Assembly (NCBI RefSeq): GCF_014489555.1
Contig: NZ_CP060784.1
Location: forward strand, 620,001-684,000
Direction: 5' to 3'
From: Hymenobacter qilianensis
GTDB taxonomy: Bacteria; Bacteroidota; Bacteroidia; Cytophagales; Hymenobacteraceae
DNA: 64,000 bases
Shown: piece after piece, positions 56,616-64,000 of the stretch
Layout of the letters: every line of letters starts with the position of its first letter
Position numbering within the stretch: the stretch's first letter is position 1
The notes under the pieces: model-generated
What the model saw: only the letters and a program-made list of their open reading frames with translations
Told to the model about the DNA's origin: nothing
The model's database searches: none
Translations under genes and position numbers: made by a program

Positions 56616-57155
56616 ATGAAGTTTTTGTACCGCCTTGTTTTATTACTCCTTTTAACGGCCCCGGCTGCCTACGCCCAGAAAGGCGGCTACACCACTGGTA
56701 TCGGTCTGCGGGCCGGCGGATATTCTTCGGGACTCACCGTAAAGCACTTTTTGAGCGGCAAGAACAACGTGGCCTTTGAAGGCTTGCTGACCAGAGAGTA
56801 CGCTGCCCGCGGCGGCCGGCTAACCCTGCTGCTGGAAAAGCACATGCCCGTAAGTGATATCAAGGGCCTACAATTTTACTATGGTGCTGGTGGCCACGTT
56901 GGTTCATACAACGGGCGCTACTACTTCACTGATAGACGCTATTATGGCCGTAAAGGCAAGGATTACTATGAAGTTTATTACGAAGAAGACCGGAATTATG
57001 TCGCCTTTGGTGCTGACTTGATTCTGGGTCTGGAGTACAAATTGCCGGATCTGCCCTTCGTGGTAGGCGTGGACTACAAGCCATTCTTCGAAGTATTTGA
57101 CGGTTATACTGGTCTGTACTCGGATGCAGCCTTTAGCTTGCGCTTCGTTTTCTAA
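56616..57155 (+). CDS. Secreted/outer-membrane protein of unknown function
   Basis: The 179-residue product has a Sec signal ending AYAQK. The body has repeated short beta-strands (TGIGLRAGGYSSGLTVKHF, NNVAFEGLLTREY, FGADLILGLEYK) and ends SLRFVF, the terminal aromatic typical of a small barrel. It includes Tyr-rich FTDRRYYGRKGKDYY. No specific family recognised; probably a small outer-membrane beta-barrel. Terminated by a strong motif-pair hairpin. Confidence 0.7.
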   Translation: MKFLYRLVLLLLLTAPAAYAQKGGYTTGIGLRAGGYSSGLTVKHFLSGKNNVAFEGLLTREYAARGGRLTLLLEKHMPVSDIKGLQFYYGAGGHVGSYNGRYYFTDRRYYGRKGKDYYEVYYEEDRNYVAFGADLILGLEYKLPDLPFVVGVDYKPFFEVFDGYTGLYSDAAFSLRFVF

Positions 57156-57177
57156 GCCAGCGAATTCGATCAAACCC

Positions 57178-57213
57178 AAAAAAGCCCCCAGACAATGTCT
57201 GGGGGGCTTTTTT
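57178..57213. terminator. Bidirectional terminator, inverted motif pair
   Basis: AAAAAAGCCCCCAGAC (57178-57193) pairs with GTCTGGGGGGCTTTTTT (57197-57213) with a three-base loop; the right arm has one extra G. Between convergent genes. Confidence 0.9.
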
Positions 57214-57231
57214 GCGTTGGTATACCTGTTA

Positions 57232-57567
57232 CTAGCGAATCCGGCCACGGTCACGACCATAGTGGTGGCCGTCGCGGCCGGGCTGGCGAGCATCCTGGCG
57301 ATAATAGCCCGGCCGGGGCCGCACGACTACGGTGCGCTGCCGGTACGGCCGTATGATAACAGGCTGGCGCTCTACCACAACCACTCGCGCTGGACGATGG
57401 TAGTAAGGCCGTGGTCGATAACCGTAATAAGGGCGAGGCGGCGGATAATAGGCTGGTCCGCTTGCTACCACAACGCCGGGCTGGGCGGAGGCCACGCAAC
57501 CCGTCAGCAGGGCTGCCGAGAAAACCAGCGCCACTAGTACCAGAGAAGATTTGATGAGCTTTTTCAT
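57232..57567 (-). CDS. Tyr/Arg/Pro-rich lipoprotein
   Basis: The 111-residue product has a signal with lipobox LLTGC (about 20-24). The mature part is low complexity, with Tyr, Pro, Arg and Val (YYPPPRPYYGYRPRPYY, ending RDGHHYGRDRGRIR). It is likely an envelope protein; no family recognised. Convergent with the small outer-membrane protein gene. Confidence 0.65.
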   Translation of the reverse strand: MKKLIKSSLVLVALVFSAALLTGCVASAQPGVVVASGPAYYPPPRPYYGYRPRPYYHRPARVVVVERQPVIIRPYRQRTVVVRPRPGYYRQDARQPGRDGHHYGRDRGRIR

Positions 57568-57794
57568 AGTCTATACAATGGCGCCTTTGTTCGGCTTCCA
57601 CTTGTAATTAGACACAGATTTTTGCGCTGGGTTTAATGAAACGACCCTAAAATTTCAGATCCAATTTCATCACAACAGCCTGCCAGTAAGTGCTATTATG
57701 AGCGTAGCGCACATATCAGATCTACTTTCTAAAACCTGAGCTGGGGGCTTTTTACAACGTACCAACTCCTGCTAAAACTCAGTACATGGCAATA

Positions 57795-57829
57795 AAAAGC
57801 GCCCGCTGCTCCTTGGAGCAGCGGGCGCT
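57795..57829 (-). terminator. Terminator of the OmpH-like gene
   Basis: AGCGCCCGCTGCTCC (57798-57812) pairs with GGAGCAGCGGGCGCT (57815-57829) with a two-base loop. On the minus strand the hairpin is followed by TTTTATTG. Upstream, 57568-57797 holds only a lone CTGGGGGCTTTTT copy at 57740 and no gene. Confidence 0.85.
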
Positions 57830-57859
57830 TGCATTACTTCTCAAACGTCAAAAACTCGA

Positions 57860-58528
57860 CTACTTTTTTCCGTATTCGGTGTTCAGGCGCTTTAATACCG
57901 GAGCCGTTACGTCGAGGTCTTTGCGGCTGTAGGCAATAGAGCCGCCAGGCTGTGCAATGAGAATAAACTGGTAGCCGTTCTCTTTGCCATACTGCTCAAT
58001 CAGCTTATTTACGCGGGTTAGTACCTGCTGGCTCATTTTGGCTTCTTCCTCAGCCGCCTGGCGCTGTAGCTTTTGCTGCTCTTGGCCCACCTTCTGCTCC
58101 TGCTGCTGCAATTGCTGCTCGGTAGCGGCCCGTTGCTCAGGCGTGAGGCTGGCAGCTTGGGTCTGATATTTCTGCACGGCCGACTGGAAGTTGGTTATCA
58201 GCGTTTTGTTCTGCTGCTCCCAACCTTTGGCCTTCGCCTCGAAGTTGCGGCGCGCGACCTGCATCCCTTTGTAGCCATCCAGCAATTTGCTTGACTCTAC
58301 ATAACCGATTTTGACGGGCTCAAGAGCCGCAGCTACTGATGCGGGCCCTGCGGCATCTGTTGTGTCCTCAGGGGCGGTGCCAGCGCTGTCAGCGGCAGTA
58401 GTGATGGCCGCAGTTTTGGCCACGGCGGGCACGCTGGCTGGCTTCTGGGCAAAGTGCAGGTAAAATAATACGGCCACGGCAACAACCAGAACCGCATTGA
58501 TGGCTAAAAGCAAGGAATTCGTCTTCAT
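57860..58528 (-). CDS. OmpH/Skp-family periplasmic chaperone
   Basis: The 222-residue product has an N-terminal membrane or signal helix (about 7-25). A Thr/Ala-rich linker (about 30-70) is followed by the Skp/OmpH domain: VKIGYVESSKLLDGYKGMQVARRNFEAK and a long coiled coil rich in Gln and Glu (about 100-180). It ends QFILIAQPGGSIAYSRKDLDVTAPVLKRLN. Skp chaperones carry outer-membrane proteins across the periplasm. The N-terminal helix may anchor it. It precedes the deacylase gene in the direction of transcription? No: it is downstream of it, 89 bases after the deacylase stop, on the same strand. Confidence 0.85.
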   Translation of the reverse strand: MKTNSLLLAINAVLVVAVAVLFYLHFAQKPASVPAVAKTAAITTAADSAGTAPEDTTDAAGPASVAAALEPVKIGYVESSKLLDGYKGMQVARRNFEAKAKGWEQQNKTLITNFQSAVQKYQTQAASLTPEQRAATEQQLQQQEQKVGQEQQKLQRQAAEEEAKMSQQVLTRVNKLIEQYGKENGYQFILIAQPGGSIAYSRKDLDVTAPVLKRLNTEYGKK

Positions 58529-58617
58529 TCAAAAAAATAGTAGCGGCCGACACCTCGCCGGGTCCCCAAAGAAACGCAGAAACCGGCAGGATCAGAAATT
58601 GAGGCCAACGGCCGGCT

Positions 58618-59682
58618 TTACAGCGCTTGGTTGACGCTGCATTCTGCCCCGTAAATAATCCTATATCTGATCGTCGTCCTCCTCCTTCGCTCTGGGGGCA
58701 TTTCTAACAGATGAGGCCAGTGCTCCGTGCGGCCGGGGGGCAAATTATCGGGCCAGGCAATGTGCACCAGCGCGTCGCCCTGATTCACGACCGGCATATG
58801 ATTTAAGCCAATAACGTAGCCGGCCGTGGGCGTTTCGAGCCGCACGGTGCCTTCGCCATACGGGTCGGCCACGCTGCCGTATACCTGCCCTTTTTCCAAA
58901 AACTGCCCATTTTGCACATGACTGCGAAAAAGGCCCGCGAACTTCGCCCGCAGCCACGTATGCCGCCGACACACAATGCTCGGCTGGGCGGCTGCCGTAG
59001 CTTCAGCCAGCATTCCTAGTTGGTGTAAAACGCGAAATGTGCCGGCCATAGCCAACTCAATGCCGGCTTCATCGAGGCGCAGCGATTCGCCGGTTTCGTA
59101 CACTATAATGCGGCGGCCCTGCTGCATAGCCGCCTCGCGCAGTGAGCCGGGTCGCAACGACGCGTGCAAAGTAAACGGCGCCGCAAAAGCGGCAGCTAAT
59201 GCATCGGTCTGGTCGTCTTCGCCCAACAGACAGCGCACCTGAGGCATATTGGCCCGAGCCGCGCCACCCGTATGAAAATCGATGCCGTAGTCGATCAGGG
59301 GCATGATTTCGCGCATAAAGCGGTGGGCAACTCTGCTGGCCAACGATCCGCGCGGGTTGCCCGGAAAGCTGCGGTTCACATCTTTGCCATCGGGCACCTC
59401 CCGCGAGAAATTGAGGAAGCCGTAGATGTTGAGAATAGGAATGGCAATGATAGTACCGCGCAAGGGCTGCAACAAATCGCGGCGCACCAGCCTCCGAATC
59501 GTTTCGATACCATTCACTTCGTCGCCGTGCATCCCGGCCATCAGCAGCACCGTCGGTCCCGGCTCCTGCGCCCGATACACGTACACAGGCACATCAATAA
59601 CGGTGCGGGAAGGCAAACGCGAAATCACCAACCGCGTCAGCACCCGTTCGCCCGGCCTGATAACCAAGCCGTTAATCAGCAT
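58618..59682 (-). CDS. Succinylglutamate desuccinylase/aspartoacylase-family deacylase
   Basis: Zinc hydrolase of the AstE/AspA (M14-like) group. The zinc site is in LMAGMHGDEVNGIE (His and Glu) with the third ligand in DFHTGG. NRSFPGNPRGSLASRVAH binds substrate carboxylate. The C-terminal third is a beta domain (HVQNGQFLEKGQVYGSV). The ATG at 59682 gives 354 residues; a TTG at 59709 would add nine. It lies last in the minus-strand cluster retropepsin, RimK-like ligase, deacylase. Confidence 0.87.
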   Translation of the reverse strand: MLINGLVIRPGERVLTRLVISRLPSRTVIDVPVYVYRAQEPGPTVLLMAGMHGDEVNGIETIRRLVRRDLLQPLRGTIIAIPILNIYGFLNFSREVPDGKDVNRSFPGNPRGSLASRVAHRFMREIMPLIDYGIDFHTGGAARANMPQVRCLLGEDDQTDALAAAFAAPFTLHASLRPGSLREAAMQQGRRIIVYETGESLRLDEAGIELAMAGTFRVLHQLGMLAEATAAAQPSIVCRRHTWLRAKFAGLFRSHVQNGQFLEKGQVYGSVADPYGEGTVRLETPTAGYVIGLNHMPVVNQGDALVHIAWPDNLPPGRTEHWPHLLEMPPERRRRTTIRYRIIYGAECSVNQAL

Positions 59683-59765
59683 GTCGGTGGGGCCGTAGGT
59701 GTGGGGCAAAGGCTGAGGTGTTAAGAGTGAAAGGAAAATAGCTGCATTTCAACCCGGTTAGCCAA

Positions 59766-60707
59766 CTACATCAGGCTGGGTATCAGGCTGGGGGCTTTTC
59801 TGGTCGTTTTCTTCGCGGAATCCTTGCGCTTGCTATGCACCAGCGCCGCCGTGTACTCAATGATTTTGCCGGCAATATCCAGGCCCGTGGCCTTCTCAAT
59901 ACCTTCCAGCCCCGGCGATGAGTTCACCTCCAGCACTAGCGGGCCGCGCTTGCTTTGCAGCATATCAACGCCGGCAATGCCCAGCCCCAGCGCTTTGGTA
60001 GCCAGCAAAGCAGCCGCTTTTTCGGCACGGCTCAGCTTCACCAGCTTGCCCGAGCCGCCCCGGTGCAGGTTAGAGCGAAACTCGCCTTCCTTGCCCTGGC
60101 GCTTCATGGCACCCACTACTTCGCCGTTCACCACAAAGGCTCGCAAATCGGCGCCTTTGCTCTCGGCAATAAACTCCTGCACAATGATGCGGGCTTTGAG
60201 GTTATGAAAGGCCTCTATTACCGATTGGGCAGCTTTTTCAGTCTCGGCCAGTACTACGCCCAGGCCTTGCGTACCTTCCAGAAGCTTGATGATAACCGGG
60301 GCGCCTCCCACCTGCTTGATCATTTCGGGCACATCGTCGGAGTAGTTCGTAAAGGCAGTTTTGGGCATCCCCACTCCGGCCCGCGACAGAATCTGCATGG
60401 AGCGCAGCTTATCCCGTGAGCGTACAATAGCCTGGCTATCAATGGCGGCTCGCACTTTCATCATCTCAAATTGCCGTACCACGGCCGTACCGTAGAACGT
60501 AACCGAGGCGCCGATGCGCGGGATGATGGCGTCGAAATCCGTCAGCTTTTTGCCTTCGTAAATAATACCCGGCTGGCCTTTCTCCAGCACCAGGTTGCAA
60601 TGCAGATGGTCGACGACCACCGCCTCGTAGCCGCGCAGCGTGGCTGCTTCGACAAGGCGCATGGTGGAGTACAGCCTCGGCTCGCGCGAGAGAATGGCCA
60701 GTTTCAT
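59766..60707 (-). CDS. rimK: RimK-family alpha-L-glutamate ligase
   Basis: ATP-grasp ligase that adds glutamate or related residues to a protein C-terminus or small acceptor. The 313-residue product has the RimK body: [22 protein letters not shown], the ATP-binding [18 protein letters not shown] (about 145), the metal site [18 protein letters not shown] (about 265) and a basic tail. The target may be S6 or another protein. The minus-strand neighbours are a RimB-like retropepsin 65 bases upstream and a deacylase downstream, supporting a modification system that adds and removes or trims. Confidence 0.92.
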   Translation of the reverse strand: MKLAILSREPRLYSTMRLVEAATLRGYEAVVVDHLHCNLVLEKGQPGIIYEGKKLTDFDAIIPRIGASVTFYGTAVVRQFEMMKVRAAIDSQAIVRSRDKLRSMQILSRAGVGMPKTAFTNYSDDVPEMIKQVGGAPVIIKLLEGTQGLGVVLAETEKAAQSVIEAFHNLKARIIVQEFIAESKGADLRAFVVNGEVVGAMKRQGKEGEFRSNLHRGGSGKLVKLSRAEKAAALLATKALGLGIAGVDMLQSKRGPLVLEVNSSPGLEGIEKATGLDIAGKIIEYTAALVHSKRKDSAKKTTRKAPSLIPSLM

Positions 60708-60772
60708 TGGAAAGAGTAGGTCAGAGGTAAATGGGGAGCGGCGGCAGGAAAACAGGGAAAAGCCTAATCAAC

Positions 60773-61249
60773 TTAGGGCCGCGGATGTTTAGCTACGGCC
60801 TGACTTTTATACGACAAATGTAGGCGAGCCACATCAACTACCAGTTGTGCTTGACGCAATAACACCCGCCCGATGAGTACGGGGTAGCGCATATCGGAGC
60901 GGTCAGACAGGGAAAACTCGGCGGGAATATCTTCGCCAAATAACTGAATAACTGTCTGAATAACATAGCGTTCCTGCACTTCCCCATTCGAGCTTTTGAT
61001 GTCACGCAGGGAGAAGTCGGCGAACTGTAGCGGCCGGCCATTAAAATTTGGATGTGAGGGGTCGAGCAGCTGCACGCAGAGCAGTTGGCGGCCGTCGGGC
61101 AGGGTTTCGATGTGAATATTGGAGCAGTGAATGGCGCCCGTATAGGCTCCCGTATCTACCTTGGCCTCTACCCCACGCAATTTGAATTGCGGGAAATCAA
61201 CCAGCTCTCTTCGCCCCACTACTCGTTTTGCAACCCGCTTTTTTATCAT
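60773..61249 (-). CDS. RimB-like retropepsin (putative ATP-dependent zinc protease)
   Basis: The 158-residue product is a PF05618-type aspartic protease-like domain. KVDTGAYTGAIHCSNI has the catalytic Asp in DTG (about residue 33), and IGRVLLRQAQLVVDVAR closes the fold. RimB is associated with rimK and linked to control of the RimK reaction in Pseudomonas. The first gene in the three-gene minus-strand set. Start ATG 61249 follows a short upstream region with a lone motif copy. Confidence 0.88.
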   Translation of the reverse strand: MIKKRVAKRVVGRRELVDFPQFKLRGVEAKVDTGAYTGAIHCSNIHIETLPDGRQLLCVQLLDPSHPNFNGRPLQFADFSLRDIKSSNGEVQERYVIQTVIQLFGEDIPAEFSLSDRSDMRYPVLIGRVLLRQAQLVVDVARLHLSYKSQAVAKHPRP

Positions 61250-61495
61250 GGTAAAGGCAATATAAGGGAAGCAACTGGTTAGAAGCCAAAGCTTCCCGAT
61301 TCGGCACCCGGATGGCTTACCTAAGGATAGCGCTTAATTCATTCCCTTCAGAGTAAATTATAGAACTGGGGGCTTTTTTATCTGCGCCAGCCCAGCAGGT
61401 GAAGTTGGGGGGCTTTTTAGCTTAAACTCTTAACTCATCCTGCCGTTCCCACAAAACGCGCGTTCACCTTACCCGCATCTGTTATCAACTTTCCT

Positions 61496-62083
61496 ATGCA
61501 TAATCACTCTTCCAGCGGCTTATGGCGCTCCCAAGCCCAATCATTCGGCCGCATCTTGCTGTATCAAGGTGACATTACTACCCTTAATACCGACGCGATT
61601 GTAAATGCCGCCAACTCCTCCCTGCTCGGTGGGGGCGGCGTTGATGGGGCTATTCACCGTGCCGGCGGCCCTCAAATTCTGGAGGAATGCCGCCGCTTAC
61701 GAGCCGGTCACTACGGCAAAGGCTTACGAACAGGGGAAGCCGTGATTACCACGGGTGGCCGCTTACCTGCTCAGCATGTTATTCATACCGTGGGGCCAGT
61801 TTGGAACGGTGGGCACTAGCAGGAGCCGGAGCTATTGGCCAACTGCTACCGCAACAGCCTTACTATTGCCGCTCAGCATAACCTGACGAGCATCGCTTTT
61901 CCGGGCATAAGCACCGGAATTTATGGGTATCCCAAACCCGAAGCCACTACGATTGCTGTGCGCGAGGTACTAGCCTTTCTGGAAACTCATGAGCAGCCAG
62001 CTGAGGTTGTATTCGTGGTATTCGATGGGGAAACCAAGCGCCTGTACGAGCAAGAACTAACGGCTAAGACGTCGGCGCAATAA
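61496..62083 (+). pseudogene. Macro-domain protein with an in-frame amber codon
   Basis: The N-terminal half has the macro signature: [26 protein letters not shown] (residues about 31-57 once shown in shorter pieces as [13 protein letters not shown]), and [11 protein letters not shown]. The other half has ISTGIYGYPKPEATTIAV. A TAG at 61817-61819 interrupts the same frame; the expected sequence at this place is GGH then a Gln/Lys-like residue then QEPELLANCYRNSL. It is a nonsense, not a frameshift. The total would be 195 residues. Macro domains hydrolyse ADP-ribose esters or O-acetyl-ADP-ribose. Could be a real inactive gene or a base error. The 3' end overlaps the convergent hydrolase by 20 bases. 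Confidence 0.82.
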
Positions 62084-62864
62084 GTTCGGGGTGACGACGC
62101 AGGTACGCGGCTACGTCGTAGATAAGGCCCGCGTGGCCCGTGTCGAGGAGCACGGTGCGCGCCTGCTGCAACGAGCCGATAAAGCGTTGCAAACCAGCGT
62201 GCGGTATTACGCGGTCGTGTTTTCCCAGAAAAAAGGTAACCTCCACGTTATGCTCGTTCAGAATACGAGCCAGGTCTTTCAAGCTGAATACCAGCAGCCG
62301 AAAGCCAACCCAGCTTCGATACACGCGCAGACGCTTTTCCCGGCTTTCGAGCTGCCATTCGGCAAAGCGTATCAGGTTGGTATCCACTACGCGGCGCTCC
62401 CCCAGCGCATTGAGAAAGCGTAGCAGCCGCTGCGGGCGCAGCACCGCCCGGCCCAGCACCCCGCGCATCCAAGGCGGGTAAGTAGCCAGCGAGTACCAGA
62501 ACTGACGCTGCAGGCCATCGGGCGCGATAAGCCAGATTTTCTCCACCCGACCAGGGAAATGCTCAACGGCAGTAAGTGCAAATTTGGCCCCCATGCTGAA
62601 AGCGAGCAGACTAAACTGGTCTATGCTTTTCTCAGCCAGAAACTGCTCCAGTAGTTCGCCAAGGCGCTTTTTGGTTAACGGAGCATCAGCTTTGGCAAGC
62701 CGGCTATTGCCATGATAAAACAGATCGAACGAGTAGATGGTAGCCCTATCGCCCAGCACGGCGGCTATGCTACGCCAATGGCCTTCGCTTTGCCCATAGC
62801 CGTGGAAAGCCAGCACCACTCGCGGGCCGGTGCCATAGGTCCGATAATGTAAAGTTGTTTTCAA
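62064..62864 (-). CDS. Alpha/beta hydrolase
   Basis: The 266-residue product has LAFHGYGQSEGHWRSIA (oxyanion region), the nucleophile elbow LLAFSMGAKFALTAVEHF (SMG Ser about residue 93), a helical lid, the acid in FFLGKHDRVIPH and the catalytic His in LLDTGHAGLIYD. Substrate unknown. Its last 20 bases overlap the tail of the convergent macro-domain gene. Confidence 0.87.
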   Translation of the reverse strand: MKTTLHYRTYGTGPRVVLAFHGYGQSEGHWRSIAAVLGDRATIYSFDLFYHGNSRLAKADAPLTKKRLGELLEQFLAEKSIDQFSLLAFSMGAKFALTAVEHFPGRVEKIWLIAPDGLQRQFWYSLATYPPWMRGVLGRAVLRPQRLLRFLNALGERRVVDTNLIRFAEWQLESREKRLRVYRSWVGFRLLVFSLKDLARILNEHNVEVTFFLGKHDRVIPHAGLQRFIGSLQQARTVLLDTGHAGLIYDVAAYLRRHPELIAPTS

Positions 62865-62909
62865 TGGCGAATGCTAGCTACGGCCGTTCTAAGTCATCAT
62901 GTGCCCGGC

Positions 62910-63006
62910 CTGTAGAGACGCATACTGGCGTCCGATCGTTACGGTTATTGTTTTGATGGCGCAGTACCGGTCGTTCAACGACAAGACGCGAGTACGCGTC
63001 TCTACA
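62910..63006. repeat. Inverted repeat, family C copy 4
   Basis: Arms CTGTAGAGACGCATACTGGC (62910-62932) and its near complement (62984-63006) differ at two bases. The inner region holds TCGTTCAACGACAAGACGCG, shared with the copy at 29161. It overlaps the stop codon of the DUF502 gene. Confidence 0.88.
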
Positions 63007-63550
63007 GCCGCGAAACGCCCCCCGACACCACAAACTTCATCACCTCGCTGCTGGGCAGCTCCAGAAAAGTGACGTTCTCCTTGGGCACTAAGAATAGCTC
63101 GCCGGAAAAGTTGTAGGAGTGTGGGCAGTAAACGGCTACCAAGTCGGGGCGGTTGGCGGGCTCCATATTCTCCTGCGTCACAAACCCCATTTTGAAAATC
63201 TTGGCTTCCGGGTTAACGCACATGACGACGGGGCAGTTAAACTTCTGATTATCGCCCACAAATGCATCAAACAGATCTTTGAGGCTAGAGTAAATAATGC
63301 TCACCAGAGGCGTGCGGTGCAGCACTCGCTCAGCGATAATGAGGAAGGGCCGCACCATAAACGACTTGGCAATGAAGCCCACAACCGTGAGAAGCACTAT
63401 AGCCGTCAGCAAGCCAATACCGGGGGGCACATTGTCCATGCGAAACAAGCCATCGAGCCAGCGGATAGTAGCAAACAGAATGTAGATGGTGAGGCCAACC
63501 GGCGCCACAATCAGGAAGCCGTTCAGGAAGTAGTTGAAGAGTTTGCGCAT
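63002..63550 (-). CDS. DUF502 membrane protein
   Basis: The 182-residue product has two N-terminal membrane helices (FLNGFLIVAPVGLTIYILFA and GIGLLTAIVLLTVVGFIAKS, about 8-27 and 45-65), then a DUF502 beta domain with HRTPLVSIIYSSLKDLFDAF, GFVTQENM and VYCPHSYNFSGELFLV. Function unknown. The ATG at 63550 is the clean start. The stop codon lies inside a family C palindrome, so the repeat supplies the 3' end. Confidence 0.88.
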   Translation of the reverse strand: MRKLFNYFLNGFLIVAPVGLTIYILFATIRWLDGLFRMDNVPPGIGLLTAIVLLTVVGFIAKSFMVRPFLIIAERVLHRTPLVSIIYSSLKDLFDAFVGDNQKFNCPVVMCVNPEAKIFKMGFVTQENMEPANRPDLVAVYCPHSYNFSGELFLVPKENVTFLELPSSEVMKFVVSGGVSRL

Positions 63551-63633
63551 ACGGCAGCAGAAGTAAACAAAAATGCCCGACCAGAAACCGGCCGGGCAAA
63601 TAACGATGATGTTGAACAGAAATCCGTGCGGGA

Positions 63634-64000
63634 CTATACTGCCTCTAAGGCTACCTGCGCAATGCGGTCGGCCACACGCTGCATCAGCCACATGGGCGTG
63701 CTGGTAGCGCCACAAATCCCGACAGAATTGGCCCCCACAAACCATTCATCATTGATATCCTGGTCGTTTTCGACGAAGTAGCTGCGCGCGTTCGTTTGGT
63801 TGACTACCGAAAACAGCGCCTTGCCGTTGGAGCTTTTGCGCCCACTCACAAACACTACTACATCGTGCTCCACGGCGAACTTTGCCAACGCAGGCTCGCG
63901 GTTGCTTACCTGCCGGCAGATGCTGTCGTTGGCATCGAAGCTATCGAGGCTGCCCCCGGCGGCGGCAATGCGGTTCTCTATCAGCTGCTTCATGCGGTAG
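63634..64000 (-). CDS. ispH: 4-hydroxy-3-methylbut-2-enyl diphosphate reductase (3' part)
   Basis: Last enzyme of the methylerythritol phosphate route, making IPP and DMAPP. The visible C-terminal 120 residues have ANDSICRQVSNREPALAKF (iron-sulfur Cys), VVFVSGRKSSNGKALF, and GICGATSTPMWLMQRV (last cluster Cys). The 5' part is beyond 64000. The stop is at 63634-63636. It is on the same strand as DUF502 and 84 bases upstream of it. Confidence 0.93.
   Translation of the reverse strand, partial: YRMKQLIENRIAAAGGSLDSFDANDSICRQVSNREPALAKFAVEHDVVVFVSGRKSSNGKALFSVVNQTNARSYFVENDQDINDEWFVGANSVGICGATSTPMWLMQRVADRIAQVALEAV

Larger units (their letters stand above)
6..63432. repeat. Dispersed short motif WWWnGCCCCC(C)AG, both strands
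   Basis: A motif of roughly 12 bases, written TTTGCCCCCCAG or AAAAGCCCCCAG, recurs about once per kilobase in both orientations. Intact single copies in coding DNA include 15029, 25970, 33809, 34457, 35271, 35545, 42758 and 46350; intergenic copies include 6, 9817, 52515, 54811, 57740 and 61365. Inverted pairs form the terminators at 2075, 2800, 5803, 45051 and 57178. In genes the motif is read in several frames, giving Leu-Pro-Pro, Gly-Gly-Gln or Lys-Ala-Pro, so protein sequence does not dictate it. The number of C residues (five or six) varies. A role in DNA uptake is inference. Confidence 0.8.

Noticed and set aside
26774..63006. Possible CRISPR array from the palindromic repeats
   Set aside because: The repeats are single inverted pairs far apart, not short direct repeats with regular spacers, and no cas gene is present.

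Overview
The window reads as chromosome of a Bacteroidota bacterium of the order Cytophagales, most likely Hymenobacter or a close relative (inference). The evidence is: TAnnTTTG-type -7 promoter elements, starts without clear Shine-Dalgarno sequences, two kinds of type IX secretion (T9SS) C-terminal domain (a gliding-motility/CHU_C-type domain on the 12481-15858 product and a Por-type domain on the 37679-40411 protease), many SPII lipoproteins, and moderately GC-rich DNA. No phage, plasmid, rRNA operon or CRISPR array is visible.

Layout. 1-9 kb is housekeeping: tRNA-Gln, prs, rplY, pth, convergent metG, a histone-H1-like basic protein, msrB and typA. 9-19 kb holds a DUF2071 protein, an AztD-like zinc-chaperone lipoprotein behind two palindromic Fur/Zur-type operators, a PliI-like lysozyme-inhibitor lipoprotein, a 1125-residue PKD/T9SS surface protein, a TrmH-type methylase and a histidine kinase/response regulator pair. 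19-30 kb has an endonuclease III-like enzyme, a patatin, a ZIP transporter, an ammonium transporter, an M28 peptidase, a threonine-synthase-like enzyme, a LysR regulator and a class D beta-lactamase. 30-44 kb is a protease/inhibitor/wall region: alpha-2-macroglobulin, a broken REP-associated transposase, a two-domain chagasin-like inhibitor, a secreted subtilisin with SLH-like modules, and PBP1C. 44-52 kb holds a DUF779/aldehyde dehydrogenase/AraC group and an uncharacterised DUF4130 plus radical-SAM DNA-repair-like pair. 52-64 kb has outer-membrane proteins, a CvfB-like S1 protein, an OmpH/Skp protein, a retropepsin/RimK/deacylase operon, a macro-domain gene with an internal stop, DUF502 and the 3' part of ispH.

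Three layers of structure lie over the genes. (1) A short motif, A/T-rich then GCCCCC(C)AG, recurs about once per kb in both orientations, inside genes and between them; inverted pairs of it form five strong terminators. This is how DNA-uptake sequences behave in Neisseria and Pasteurellaceae, and it is the best candidate here for an undescribed system. (2) At least three families of long inverted repeats are scattered between genes. One abuts the RAYT-type transposase, two supply 3' ends to genes, and a separate one sits in frame inside pbpC. (3) Nine genes (ten if DUF2071 starts upstream) are split by single-base losses, nearly always in runs of C/G and mostly in the motif itself. Restoring one base per site makes every gene an intact reading frame of the expected family, so sequencing undercalls are the most likely cause.
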